Shown: positions 1-11,864 of the stretch, one piece after another
Layout: each line of letters starts with the position of its first letter
Position numbering within the stretch: the first letter of the stretch is position 1
NCBI GenBank assembly: GCA_947184155.2
Contig: CAMXCT020003779.1
Location: 1,220,165-1,284,164, forward strand
Source of the DNA: Cladocopium goreaui
Taxonomy: Eukaryota > Sar > Dinophyceae > Suessiales > Symbiodiniaceae
DNA: 64,000 bases
Direction: 5' to 3'
Notes under the pieces: generated by a model
The model's database searches: none
What the model was told of the DNA's origin: nothing
What the model saw: the letters and a program-made list of their open reading frames with translations, nothing else
Position numbers and translations under genes: made by a program

Positions 1-249
1 ATGGGCATCCACCTTTGCCAGCAATGTCCGTCACAAATGGTCATGGTGCTTAGATGTGCTTAGCAATATTTAGCAATACATCAGAACAAGAAGGAGCCGC
101 GCTATCTCAAGAGCTGAAACTAAATAATGAGATCTTGGCAAGAAACGTCTTCTGCCAGTCTATCCAGCTTGGCCTCACACTGATAGGATTCAATAGGATT
201 CACATAAGGATCATAATGGAACTAGTGATGGCAGCCTTTGCAGAAAGAT

Positions 250-3200
250 CAGAAAGTCGCATAAGTTCCCCTTGGGGGTGCATGATAGTGCATGGTATGC
301 ATACCTGCGAAGGCCCCCGTTCCACACCCGTTCTTAGAGTCATCACTGCCTCTGCATCTCGAAGTCGTGTCGTAACTGCTTCTCTTGCTCCCTGAAGGGA
401 CCAGGGGAGCGAGCCATGCACATACTGCGCACACATGGAGTGGATTGCAGTGGGTATCAAGGACCCTCAAACAAAAGAATACAAAAGAGATCAAGTGGCT
501 TTGCGCCTTGGCCATCTCCCGTTCAATCTCCAACCCCTTCTCCACCTTCTCTGGTCGAGGTTGCAACCTCCAGGTACCGAGTCAGAAATCCCAACTTGGA
601 ATCCGTCCAGAGCCAAAGTGTTCATGGCCACAGGAATTGTTCAATCTACCGCAGGCTGAACCATGGCCACATGACTGAGAAGTGTTACGTCATGTCACTT
701 TCAATACCAAAATCTTGCGATTCACCACTGACACAGGCTCCATAAGGCACAGAAAACATCAGTAAGTCAGTAAGTCAGTAAGCATCAATAAGCCGCTACG
801 CTGTGTCCATGCAAAATCCTGCCTCTCCGCCTGGTGACTGCGATCTTCTGGCAGCATGGTGTCGACCAAGGTCTTGGCATGTGACTTGAAGCGGCCAACC
901 GTCTCCACGGCTTTGGCAAAGTGTGCCTTCCTTGGCTGGCCGAAGCATGCCGAAGCATGCCGAAGCATGCCGAAGCCATGGCAATATGAAAACATATGAA
1001 AACACACAAGATGACATCAGATGACACAAGCCTGCAAACATTTGCAAAGTATCTAGGCTCATCCAAGGTCAACCTCATCATGGGAGAAACAGCAAGGACG
1101 TGAAAGAACTCAGAGCCTTTCTATCTCCCCAAACCGCACCTTTTTTGACGAGCTGAGCTTACAGTAGCACACTTGTTGCAACCTCTTTTGCCTGTTGAAC
1201 CTAGGACCCAAGAATACCATATGCCTTTTCCTCACTTTCAAGGGTGCTGAGAGCATCCTCTGGCGTTCTTTCCGAATAAAGTTAAAGGACAGAACAATTC
1301 ATTGGTTGAATAAAATGATCAATCGGGTGGGGTGGGGCTTGCACACACTTTCCCCTTCTTGGCGGCTGCGAGAAGATTCAGGGGGGATTGTTGCAACCTG
1401 TTGCAACCGAGTTTCAGCTTTGTTTCGCCTTGCTCCGTCAAAGCAGTTGCATTTGCCATGCTGGTACCCGTTGGCGCAAATGACTGAGACTCCATCATCT
1501 CCCGGCAACGGAAGAGCCAATCACGAGCGGTGCCAATGGCAAAAGCACACATCCCTTCCTTGGAATTGGGGCCGAGAGGCACAAGATGTCCCAAGATTCA
1601 ACCCTTAAACATCCGAAATACATCCAAATCAACCGATTTATGATGCATTGCTATCGTATCCATTTTTTCCATGCGCCTGATATGGCAAAGGAATGCAAAG
1701 CTTTCAACCAATGCAAAGCTTGTCCATTGCGATCCCAGTTTCTGCTTTCGAGTCTGCTCCTGCAGCTCGACGCATCAGAAGTTGCTTTCCAGCGATCACG
1801 TGGTTCATGTCCTCCTAGGCACACAAGGGTGGCTGGTTGGGCTCGGTTGGGCTATGAAGTCTCAGTTTCATCCCCCAACAGGCCCCAACGTTGAAGTTCA
1901 AACGTCTGTCCTCCGTCCACCAAAGAACTTGCTGGGCATCCCTTCGCATCGGCCTAGCGTTCCCAGAGGGCAGATAGCATATCTAGGGCGTGTCTACCAC
2001 AGAAGCATCTTTCAGCACCCAACAGCCTTCACAGTCCCCACATCTGAACTCTGCCTGACACGTCTCAGCCGGATCAATTCATCCTTCAATTTGCGCGTTT
2101 CGATGACCAGCTCTTCTCCCCGCAACTTGTTACGCAGGCGGTCACGCTCTTCGACAAAGTGCTGCCGCTCAGCTTGCAACGCTTCCTGCATTCAAAGTTC
2201 CAGCTCCAGTACAAGTAGATTCAGGCAAATCCAGGCACCCGCAATCACAGCAACAGCAAGTTGATGCAAGTTGACGCACAATATGCCATCGTCGGCAAAT
2301 TGTGAATCCTAGTGTTTCAACAGCAACCGGTCTCAACTATCTCAACTATTGCATCACTCAAGTTGACATGCGTATACAAGTTTGTATGTGACAGGGCAGT
2401 GTGAGCGGAGGCTATACATGATGGAGTCCGAGTTCATTCCCAAAAAATCCAAAAGTGGAAATCAATGGAAATCATGTCCAACTTTTGCCTTCAAACAATC
2501 ACGGTTTCTCTGGCACTTCCCACCTGGAAGGCCTTGTCCTGCTCCTTCATCTTCAGATCCTATCGAATTGAAAACTATGAGCCAGAAATGCAAAAGAGAT
2601 TGAAGCTGAGAAAGAGATAAAAAAGGCGGATCAAGCACCCCTCCACAGTCGATCATGCCATGATGGGGCGCAATTCGCAAGTCTTTTGCAAGGTGGATGC
2701 ATTCAGTAGTCAACCGCTCAGTGGAAAACCATCGAAAATGTGATTCAAACTTCAAGTTACGCAGCGTGTCACTGGCATGCCTGTTTACCATGCGACTCAA
2801 GAGGTGTGGGAACCTTTGGGATCCCTTGGGGACAATGTGGGATAATCACTGGGCCCTTTGAGCGACCTGCCGCTTCAGAGCTCGTTCGGATTCAGCCTTT
2901 TGCCTCGAAAGCCGGTCGGCAGTGGGGGTCTGCAAGGGGAAACGTTTGATTTTACCAAATGAGTCCAGATTGCAGCCATCTAGACTTTTCTCTGTCCATG
3001 TGTGTGCGCGCTTGGTGTCAACAAGTTTGCTTCCATGCTAAAGCTGTCTAAAGCCCCACTTCCTCGTTGTATTTTGCGGTTGCAACCCAGGAATTGTGGT
3101 ACTGCGATGTATGCGGACAAAGGTCTCGGCCAATTGGTCCTGCTCCTGCACGAGAGCTGCCACAGCTGCTCGCTCTTGGGCATCCTTGGGCGTTCACCGA

Positions 3201-6200
3201 GAGGGAACTCCCTGGAGAAACTGTTTGAAATCCATCAGGAGAAGAGGGGAAAATATGGAAAAGTTGGCCAATGTTGGCCATGAACTTCAAGGTGTCAATG
3301 TCACAATACCCTTTCGACCATGTTTTCCCCTTCTGTGAGCCTAAAAGAAGCCAGGTCCACAAGCAACGCATGGCTGTCGAAAACTTGCCAGGTTGTGACA
3401 AGTTGCCATGCCAGCAAAGACGTCACTGAAGCCAGGCCCAGCATCCAGTCCTGCAAACATGTCCCACGTGAAAAACAAGACCCACAGAGACGTCCTCATG
3501 TCAACATATGTCAACAACGTCCGATAGAATCCCTATGGAATCCTATGGAGGATGCGGAGCTCAGGCGCCGATCCCCGCTGCCTGGGGTTCCTGCTGGAGT
3601 TCCTTCTCGTTCTGCCAGGTCAGGCTCTGACAGAACGCAGGCGCCAGGAGAGATGGGAGAGGTCGGAGAGGATGGCAAGCCTCTGGCGGAGCGGCTGCAA
3701 TGACATCAAGGGCCCCAGCATCGAAATACATCGAAACAGTGGGGAAAAAAAAAACACTTCAAACATTCAGCACTGACCAACAAAACGACCACCCAAATGA
3801 CCAGAAAACTTCCACAAGGGCCTTGTGGCAAGGGCCGTTGCGACAAAGAAAGTGGCACTGCGTCCGCCTCGATGTCCACAGGTGTCTGTGTCTCCATCTC
3901 CACCCTCCGCTCCTCAGAGACAGCCACAAGTGCTGGTGCAGCGACACCATGGGGATGGAACATCATGCCACCGTTGGTCTGGGCTGCGGGTCTTTTTATG
4001 GGACAAAGCGTTGACACGCCTTGACACTAGACATCACTAGACATACAAAATAATGCCAACCAGGATCAGCACATGTTCCAACCAAATCCAAACATTGAAC
4101 GACGATAGTGCGATCCAAAACGCTTCTGGGTCAGGAAGGGCTATTGCCGGTTGAGATGGTCCAGGAACATCTTGCCAGGCATCTACCTGTGGTGTGCAAC
4201 ACTGACACCCCTAGGGTTCATCACCCAATGTCACCCGCATGAAAGCAGCTATTTTCGATGGAAATAACGCACACGATTCAAAATGATTCAAAAATCAACA
4301 ACATCAAAAATTAAAATCATGATAATCAATATATAATCATGTATGTGCCACATGGTTGGTTTGGTGCAGACGTCGGCTCCCCAAAATAGGATAAAACAGG
4401 TACATGTAGTGAACCTTCCGCTGCATGAGGCCCCATACAGCGCACACTTTGAAAACGGCAAGGACTTGTTGCACGTACCTCTGCATCACTTGGGATGCCT
4501 ATCTTGGGCTTTTTGATTTCAAAGGTGTCGAACCAAAAGTGTTTCTTCACCTCACGCAAGGTCTTCACCTCCCAGGACGCAGCACTTCGAAATGTTGCAA
4601 ATCTATGCAAATCTGTTTCACATCAATTGAACGTATTTGAAGCCTGGGGCTGGCGAAGCCTTGGCCGAGTTCTGGTGCTTCGGTGCCCGACTCTTAGTTT
4701 TCTTTACTTAGTTGTCTTGCTTTACAATCTTTACGCGGAGTTTACTTATGCTGGTTCACTCCAGACGGACCCTTCCAAAGCGAAATTAAGGTTGGTTGTT
4801 CGATAGCTGAATTGGTCCCTCCACTTCTGCCTGAACTTTCAGTTCTGCATGTCGTGCGGGTCGTAGGCGCTTCATGGCGGCATCCACCTACCGGGAATAA
4901 GTGCAAGCATCCTACTTTCAGGAGAAACAGTCAGTGCTGCAGTCCACAACTGATATTATAAATGTATATAACTAATATTATAAATGTGGTCAGGCTGTTC
5001 AGGGCCTTTCTCTCTCTGGCTGTGGTATCGCCAACGCTTGGTTTGCGCACAGCTTCCATGAGCTGACACAAGGCATCCTGGCGAGCAGGGCAAGCTGGAG
5101 GTGTCTGTCAGACGAGACATCAAGACTGTTTGCACCTGTGAACGATCTACGGTACACCGTCCATGGCATGTGATGTACCAAAACAAAACTATACTTCACA
5201 GTGAACTTCACAGTGTGTCCTCCAATGCTTTCCATTTTTGCCGGTGTACTTCCACCATCTTCCTGGCATGGATTGCACATCTAGATTGTTGGAGGTGTGC
5301 GACGCACACCTCGTGCAAACATTTGCAGCCACTTATGTGCCAGTGGATTCAACGATGCCAACATACCTGTTCACTGATTGAATCCTAGTGTTGCATTGAC
5401 ACCAAATTTGGTAACAAAAGGGCTACATATCGCGCTCGTCGCCATGGATCCCAACCTTCTCTCTGACGCTGGCCATGTGTAGGACTCGCGCAGGTGTTGC
5501 TCGAACTCTTGACATAAGTCTTCTCGGCCGTTTTGCAACCAATCATCCAGAAGCTGCAACAGCCCCTGCACATCGGAACACGAAGAATGGCCGAACAGCC
5601 CTGGTAAAATTGACACTGACAGGCTGGACACCATTTCTAGCCTCATTTTCCGCGCAAACCCCGCAGAAACATACAGAAACCCAATGATATCAATAGCCAG
5701 TGACTTGCCACCACTTGTTTGGCACGTTTCCATACTATACCAAATCTAGATCAAAATACTAGATCCAACCTGATCTGCTGCTCCCAAACTAGTTTCCGCG
5801 GGTGAAGACGGCGATGACGGAGTTGGCCCTCCGTCGCAGCAGGGTCAACGTTGCAGCAAAAAATATTCCGTTGGAAGTTAAGAGTGTGTGTTTTGTGATC
5901 CTGTCTGTCCCAATGTGCACAAGGATCGAGAATGATAGAGATTCAAAATGATTCATTCACTTTAGGGGAACGCCTGGTGCCCAAGCGCCTTGATCTTGGA
6001 TAACTTCGCTGGCCTGTTGCGCCGCTCGCTCCAAGAGGCGCTGCCGAGCTGGCGGAAGTTTCCTCGTCCCAGAAAATAATCGTTGGATGCTCTGCGAAAC
6101 TGAAACATGTGGGATTGTCTGCTCAGGGGCAGCTCTCAAACTTCCAAGGCGCCTTTTTTCTATTTCCTCCGCATCTGCAAACCATATCTGGCCAAGAGAT

Positions 6201-6240
6201 GGGTACTTCTCGCGGAATCCAGGCCGATTTGCAGCCTGAA
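250..6240 (-). CDS. putative multi-exon host gene with coiled-coil exons
   Basis: This is not one ORF but a series of short minus-strand open stretches rich in E, K, Q, R, A and L, many bounded by plausible CAG acceptors. The clearest lie near 5,974-6,235, 4,420-4,610, 3,720-3,990, 3,555-3,710, 3,105-3,184, 2,845-2,940, 2,055-2,187, 1,480-1,590, 795-940 and 495-565. Heptad-like composition (for example ERDRLRNKLRGEEL) suggests a long coiled coil. Several exons end in AG followed by GC, a donor used by dinoflagellates. No catalytic domain was recognised, and neither the true start nor the end was located. Whether all these exons belong to one transcript is inference. Confidence 0.4.
495..565 (-). 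CDS. putative coiled-coil exon
   Basis: The frame reads PRPEKVEKGLEIEREMAKAQ then SHLI. Its heptad-like composition resembles the exons upstream. A further candidate at 320-395 could be the last exon, since one frame (EQEKQLRHDFEMQRQ) ends in two TGA stops. Confidence 0.35.
795..940 (-). CDS. putative exon
   Basis: The open minus-strand frame reads PRKAHFAKAVETVGRFKSHA and continues KTLVDTMLPEDRSHQAERQD. It is helical and charged, and lies downstream of the other minus-strand exons. A short GCCGAAGCAT tandem repeat lies directly on its upstream side. Confidence 0.35.
940..980. repeat. short tandem repeat GCCGAAGCAT
   Basis: About 3.5 head-to-tail copies of the 10-mer GCCGAAGCAT lie next to an exon candidate. 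Nothing further can be said. Confidence 0.8.
2055..2187 (-). CDS. putative coiled-coil exon with GC donor
   Basis: This is the best-supported exon of the group. It has an acceptor ATGCAG|GAAGCG, about 44 codons of charged heptad sequence (EALQAERQHFVEERDRL and onwards, then RKLKDELIRLRRVR) and a donor GTCAG|GCAGAG. The GC donor with AG acceptor is a known non-canonical dinoflagellate pairing. Confidence 0.5.
3105..3184 (-). CDS. putative coiled-coil exon
   Basis: This short frame reads AQERAAVAALVQEQDQLAET followed by FVRIHRST. It is strongly helical with heptad spacing, and is flanked by an AAG acceptor and a possible CAG border. It belongs with the neighbouring minus-strand coiled-coil exons. 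Confidence 0.4.
3720..3990 (-). CDS. putative exon
   Basis: An open minus-strand frame contains a Pro/Val/Ala-rich stretch with an EERRVEMETQTPVDIEAD segment. It could be an exon of the same minus-strand gene, because it lies between other exon candidates and shares their strand and composition. Borders are uncertain and no domain was recognised. Confidence 0.3.
5974..6235 (-). CDS. putative exon, charged/helical
   Basis: The open frame is preceded by an acceptor of the form TTCAG|G and may end at an AG|GC donor, otherwise at a TGA at 5,957. It encodes about 87 residues, beginning AANRPGFREKYPSLG and later rich in R, Q, E and A (RQRLLERAAQQASEV). It is the most 5' exon I can see in the minus-strand gene. 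No domain was recognised. Confidence 0.4.
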
Positions 6241-6259
6241 CAGTGCGCATCTCTTAATA

Positions 6260-8420
6260 AACTCAAAATTGTGGCGTCGGAAAATAGGACAATATTTTGG
6301 TGTTCCAAGGCCTCGGGCAAAGGCGGAAGAAATGCATATGTTTTCTGCACATCACGCCGGCTGCCCATTTGGCTCAAGGCATTTCCGTCGGAATGTTACA
6401 TACAGTACTGTCAAGTACAAACTATTCTTCATGTCTGACGCATTCCCAAGTTTGTGATAGGATCTCACATAACGGCCAGCAAAAGGTGGATTTGGGTTTC
6501 AAGACCTGAACGAAGCAAACACTATACCCACGTCCCTAAATGTCCCTAACAATTTTCACAATGCTCAGCAGGGGCAAAAAGTACTGATTCGTTGTGTCGC
6601 TATCACGGTTGTAAAGGGCAGTGCATGGATTGTCATGTTTTTTTTGTGCTAAATTTTCCGTAGGTTCATTTAGCAATGGAGCATTCACTTGAGGAGCCAC
6701 CAGCGCACACAAATTTCCATGAAGATGGGCCCGGCAGACCCTCTGGCCAGACCAACGTGGAAAAAAACATATCAGCCACAACCCACCTGGCCGCGGCGAA
6801 ACTGAAAAACAAACGCGGTCAACCGGTCAGCACAAAAATGTACAAAGGCATCAGAGTCCCCGGCTCCAGAGCGTAGTTCCTCTTAGACCCGCCGTCTCAC
6901 ATCCAATAAATGAGGTTTGAAAAAAATGTCGGTAAACGGTGCAGCCACGAAATGGAAACACAGCTAACAACCCGAACTTGCAAAATTGTTGCCGACCAAA
7001 AACACAGCAGCACTGAAACATGATTGAAATAACATGAGGGGTGATCAACACGTGTTTGCTGATGCATTCGTACAAAATAAAATATACTGCATTTTATCAT
7101 TTCTGTAAAATGCGGTTTCGCGAATCAAACCCACGTATTGGCAATATTGGTTGTTCCTCGAAACACGGAGTTTGCTCCGCGTCATGGATACAGCGACATA
7201 CAGCGACTGATTTTATAGCAGTTACCCAAGAGATGGTACTTGGCCCGCGCTAAGGCATTAGAGAAGCGAGTTTTAGGATTGGCCAACCCTTCCAACTTGA
7301 TCATTTTGATAAACCATGTTTTTCATTGTTTTCAAGCAAAACTGTTTTTTCCATTGTTCCAAAACGACAAATTTACATGAGACGCATCTGCCTCTTATTC
7401 CGCATTGGTCCTGTACTGTTCCCGGGTTGTTCTCGTTTTATTGTTCCGGCATTCCTTCGATGTTGTTCCTCTGTTGTCCTGCATTGGTCCTGCATTGGTC
7501 CTGCGTTGTTCTCGTGTTTCTCCCTCTTGCCCTCGTGGTGCTTCAATGTTCTTCCCGTGCTGCTCCTGTACTGTTCCTATGGTGCTCCAAGTGTTCCTTA
7601 CGTGCCCGCAAGGACTGATAGGTAAGAAACGTGGTGCCGTGTATGACATCGAAGATTTAATGGTTGTTACTATTGCCTTAGTCAACGACGATCTGTGATT
7701 TCGCATTTTACCGCGGTGGCGATTTTCATCGGACCTTTTTATGAGGTCTGAAAAAAGTGCGTTTTCCCTCACACGATGCGTTTCAAAGTTTCGATGCTCT
7801 TTTGCTGTAAGTTTGCATTGAGTTTAGGTACACCTCCATTGCCAAGCCTTGGCGTACTGCAGTAAATCGCGGTGTTGCAAGGACAAGCTGTGAGGAAGGA
7901 TTTTTTTAAATGCAATCCATGCAGCATCAATTGTTTCAGTATGCAACAGTTTGGTCCATGTATTTGATTCTCCTTGGAACTCTCCCGCGGACATGGACTC
8001 CAGCATTCTTTAGACAAAAAACGGTGGTCCACCTTGCACTACCTAGGATGCAAGGGGGTCTAAGACCATCTAAAAAATCATGGCCCAGGCAACCAATTAC
8101 AAACAAATACAAAAAATATAAATACAAAAGTGAATCTCTAAAAAATAGGGAGCCCATGTTAGCCATGTGGACATCAACAAACATAAACACGCCAAACGTA
8201 CCCAAATGATTCCTTTGCACACCGGAGATGAAATTTGCCCTTCTTTTTTGCCCATGCCAGATTAGCGGCTTCTGCTTTTGTCATGGCAGAAGCATGCAGA
8301 GCAAGCATTGTTTTTGGCCGCCTCCTCTTGTTTCACTTTCTGGTTTGATCAAAATTGATTGTAAACAACATATCCCCCCTTTTATTCAGTCTTTGACTCG
8401 GGTGTCCGGTTCTTTGGTGG
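6260..8420. other. no gene recognised
   Basis: No coding region could be supported. The stretch 7,395-7,610 is an irregular TGTTCC/TGGTCC-rich low-complexity tract, so its ORFs in several frames are not credible genes. A degenerate resemblance to the dinoflagellate spliced leader near 6,363 is discussed among the rejected items. Confidence 0.5.
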
Positions 8421-8695
8421 AGGGTGCCATTAAAGAATGAAGTCCTGCCTCCGGACACGATGGGTTTTGATGGATTTTTGCAAACAGCAAAGTTACACGG
8501 TGGGTGCGTATTGGGCTCAAAAACAGTTGGCGACAACACAGCACAGTTGACTCGGTCACCTTTCTTTTCCTCGAGTAGCACGGATGTGCCAAAAGGGGCT
8601 GCGGTCACGTCAAGTGTTTACATGACATGCCATCTCTACTCCTATAGCTAGCAACTTAGCACCTAAACTAGGTGTTTTACCCCTAGAAAGTTGCC
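8421..8695 (+). repeat. left copy of an inverted LTR-like repeat
   Basis: The core 8,485-8,695 is a near-identical reverse complement of 20,810-21,025. The outer block 8,421-8,458 matches the reverse complement of about 21,195-21,236. It abuts the 3' side of the minus-strand Copia-type element. Direct repeats would be expected for LTRs, so this copy is in the wrong orientation. It could be an LTR fragment of another, oppositely oriented copy, or the product of an inversion. Confidence 0.7.
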
Positions 8696-8744
8696 ACCCT
8701 TCTTAGAGTGGACTTGTCTGTGAGACGCTACTGGTGAAACGTCT

Positions 8745-9375
8745 CTATATCCCCAGGAACCTGTCTTCAGCCCGTCTCCACTGTTCAAGTTCTGCTGGAG
8801 ACATGTGGGCAAACGGGTCGCTCCGGTCGATGCTGGCTGCATCGGCTTCGCTTTCCGGTTCCCGGGTTGGCGGATCTGCCCGCTCAGGCGGAGCTGCCCG
8901 CTCTTCAGCGGTGCTGCCCGCACTGGCTGGTGCCGCCGCGGACTCACTTGACTCGGCGTCCTGGAGGTCCGACATGCCGTCGGGGTGTTCTCCTCGTAGG
9001 AGACACTCTTCTTGGTTGCGCCATTCGATCAACTCCTGCATGGTCATTCTGGCCTCTGCGGATTCTTGGACCCAACGTTCTTCATGCCACCTCTCGATCA
9101 CTCGAGGAGTGAGTTCCTCAGGAGACCGCGGGACTTCCGCTGGTGTCCGCGGGTCTGCCGCTGGCTCTGACCGCGGGGTTGCCGCTGGCGCTGGATTGAT
9201 CAGCGTTAGCTGCTGATTGTCTCTGGTTGCAGTCACCCTGATTCGTAAGGTGATCTGCTGATCTTGGATGCGCAATTGCACCTCATGGCCCGTTTCTTGA
9301 GCTTCTGGCTCGATTGGCCGTACCCAGTCCAAAACAAAAATGATGAACTGTTTTGCCAGTTGCCTCAGATTGCCC
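8745..9375 (-). pseudogene. C-terminal extension of the Copia polyprotein
   Basis: The frame runs on from MGNLRQLAKQF, through an acidic Pro/Ala/Glu-rich region, to a terminal charged segment (SPAELEQWRRAEDRFLGI) and a stop. It follows the RNase H region in a shifted frame. Extra domains after RNase H are found in some Copia lineages, but I cannot assign a function to this one. The first residues of the longer ORF up to 9,602 are out of the natural frame. Confidence 0.55.
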
Positions 9376-9784
9376 ATATCAGCACACCAATGCCGATTCC
9401 GGCCAAGAAGAACAATGCGTACCATTCGTATTGGGACAGGCAGTACGTAGGCTGCCCTGCCACAGCCTGAATTTGGCTCGGGACAACAAGTGCCTTGATG
9501 CACCCGACCAGTTGTCCATCTTGACGATAGGCCGTGGCGGTTCTTCCCGCTCGATCTTGGTCTTTGATCCATCCAACACAAGCTGGCGTAGGAGTCTTCC
9601 ACGCATGTTGCTTGGTCACGGTTGAGACCTTGACAGAGATCTTCTTGCTCGAAGAAAGCACATCTTCTCCCTCACGGGCTTCATACATGCCTAAACCAGG
9701 CATTGCTTGCCTTACTTCCGTTCCACTCTTTGGGTGTTTGGTGATGCCCTTGACTTTGCCCAAAGCCATCTGCTTGGACTGCAA
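9365..9784 (-). pseudogene. Copia post-RNase H linker
   Basis: This frame starts at QSKQMALGKVKG and continues ITKHPKSGTEVRQAMPGLGM. It joins, by a frameshift near 9,780, the end of the RNase H region. It ends with a hydrophobic stretch (ALFFLAGIGIGVLIWAI) that could be a membrane segment. It lies within the same decayed polyprotein. Confidence 0.6.
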
Positions 9785-11115
9785 AGCTGCACATAGAACT
9801 CACAGACTTCAAGATGTCTGAGTTTGGAACCTGGTCCAATGCGCTTGGAAGCTTGCATTGCCGATGAACTGTCCGTCCATAGGCGGGGCTTTCCGCACTG
9901 CTGGCCAAAATCTCGGGTGATCAGCTCCTTGAGGAAGATAGCTGCTGGTAGGCCCGGTTGGGTCTGTGAGCCACATGCGACGATTGCACCACACACCATT
10001 ATAATTGCTATGTAACAGTCGGTGCTTCGCCGTGTCTCCAGGCATCCGGCCCAGTCCGAATGGCTATACAATTCGCATGGCCACTCTGAGCTACAGTTAT
10101 GATCACAAGTTGTGACTCGGCCAACATGTGGATGCGACTGCAAGTTTGCCGCGAGAGTCTTGACGGCTTGCATGTCACATTTTCGCGGTTGCGACATGTG
10201 TCGCGCTGCTTCTTTCACCGCGTACTGGATCTCCCTCCTGTCCAGCGACAGGTAGATCGCTGATCCCACTGCCGAGCGATAAAGCTTGGCATCTGCCTCG
10301 CCAAGAGGCTCCGTTTCTAAGAGGTTCTTCAGTTGTTTGGAAGGAACCTCACTGCGGTCTCTGGCGGAGATTCCCGCAGCAGCGATGACAGCTTTGATGT
10401 GCTTCTCATCTGGTATCGTGATGATAGCGTCTTTGGTTCGTACCTTGGTGCGACCCAGATACTCAACAGCTGTTCCCTCGCTTTCGAGCTCTCCTGCTTG
10501 GACCTCGCAGTGTTTCGGCATTTCGACTTCAACCAAGTGATTTACAGCTTCTTTCGGTCCAGCCCTACGGACGTCGTCTATGTGGTGGATCAGGATGACC
10601 CCTGACTTGTCACAACGGAAGACACACGGATCTTTCTCACCTCGAGTGAAAGCATACCGCTGTGGATCAACCCTTGAGCAGAGGATTTCCTCCAGCTCAT
10701 TCCTATAGACGGATCCGGCTGCCCTTCTGCCGTACAGGTTTCCATCCAACCTGAAGAGAAGTTCTTGGAACGAATCCTTATACCAATTCTTCAATTCGGG
10801 GCTGAGAGTTTCTATAGCCACTCAAGGAAGATGTCGTGCCATTCAACTGGCGCACGCATGTAGACATGCTTCCCTTCGCTGGCTCCTCGGTCAGCTCCAA
10901 TCAAGAAGGCTGCGACGATGTCCAGACTTCAGGCGTAGTAACCCTTTGTCAGAGCATAGACCTCCAGAAGATTGTGCGCTTCTGGGGTCGGAGTTGGAAC
11001 GAACACGTCCAATCCCTCCTCCTCGCTTGCCATGTGGCGAGCCTTAACGTCAGCGCATGTGAAGCGCGACTTGTATGCTATGCTCCTTTGGAACACTTGT
11101 CAACCCATTTGTGTG
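9712..11115 (-). pseudogene. pol: Copia reverse transcriptase and RNase H
   Basis: The N-terminal RT part (11,115-10,825) reads KSRFTCADVKARH, LDVFVPTPTPEAHN, then AAFLIGA and VYMRAPVEWHD, with internal stops. The intact part (10,821-9,712) holds LDGNLYGRRAAG and the motif HIDDV, which stands where Copia RTs have YVDDM. RNase H-type segments follow: YSHSDWAG, a CG(S)Q-type segment, LWTDSSSAMQ and LRHLEVCEFYVQ. The histidine in HIDDV is unusual. In-frame stops near 10,938 and 10,823 and a shift near 9,780 make it a pseudogene. Confidence 0.9.
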
Positions 11116-11857
11116 GAGAAGACGGGTGTGAAAGCACCTCGCTCCCAATGCTCCCAAGGCCCAAAGCTTTTGAAGTTGGACTTTTCGCGCTTTGGCAACC
11201 TCCTCTGGGTCGAGCAATTGGTCGACGAAATCCATCACATTGGCTATCCTTTGCAAAGCCATTGGATTGCTCTTATCTTTGGAGTTGGCCCATTCTTGGA
11301 TGTGGGACCAGATCTCGTGATTTGTCAAAGGCTGCAAGACACCTGCTTGCCTGGACTGCTTGGCTTCGGCTTGTCCTGGTGCAAGCGCTGCCTGATCATC
11401 TCTTACTCGCTTCCCTCCTTGACCAAGCCCGCTCGGACTCATCGGTTCGTCCGGAAGGCTTTGAAGCGACGATGCATCCCGCACCTCGGAAGGGCGGAGG
11501 CTGCCCGCTCGGCATTGCTGCCGGCGTAGGATCTGCAGCTTCAGATCTTGCTGGCGTGGTGGGCACGCAGCTTAGCGCGTCGTCGTCGTCGTCGTCGTTG
11601 TCCGCGGGGATACCCGCTGGGAAGTCCTCGGCTTGGTCGCCAAGTAGGTCTTCCAGCTGGGCTGCGGCTTGCACGACTAACCCATCCTGGTCAACATTTT
11701 GACCATCTTTTCTGCCAGCGGGGGCTCTGATGCCAGCGCGGTGGGACCCGCTGCGGCTGGCGCTGGGAGTGCCACTGGCTGTGGCAATTGTTTGTTGATC
11801 TTGTGCCTCATCCCGGTCGCGGGGTTGCCAAGGAGTTCCTTTCATGTCGTTCATCAA
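11050..11857 (-). pseudogene. Copia linker between integrase and RT
   Basis: Two overlapping minus frames (11,396-11,857 and 11,050-11,484) carry an acidic, low-complexity stretch with a run of Asp (DNDDDDDD). A helical part follows (NPMALQRIANVMDFVDQLL, DPEEVAKARKVQLQKLW). It sits exactly between the integrase and RT coding parts. The frame change marks decay. Confidence 0.6.
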
Positions 11858-11864
11858 CTCTTGA

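Noticed and set aside
6355-6380. Possible relict dinoflagellate spliced leader (CCCATTTGGCTCAAGG)
   Set aside because: Only the last part resembles the leader, one T is missing and no gene start follows, so chance is likely.
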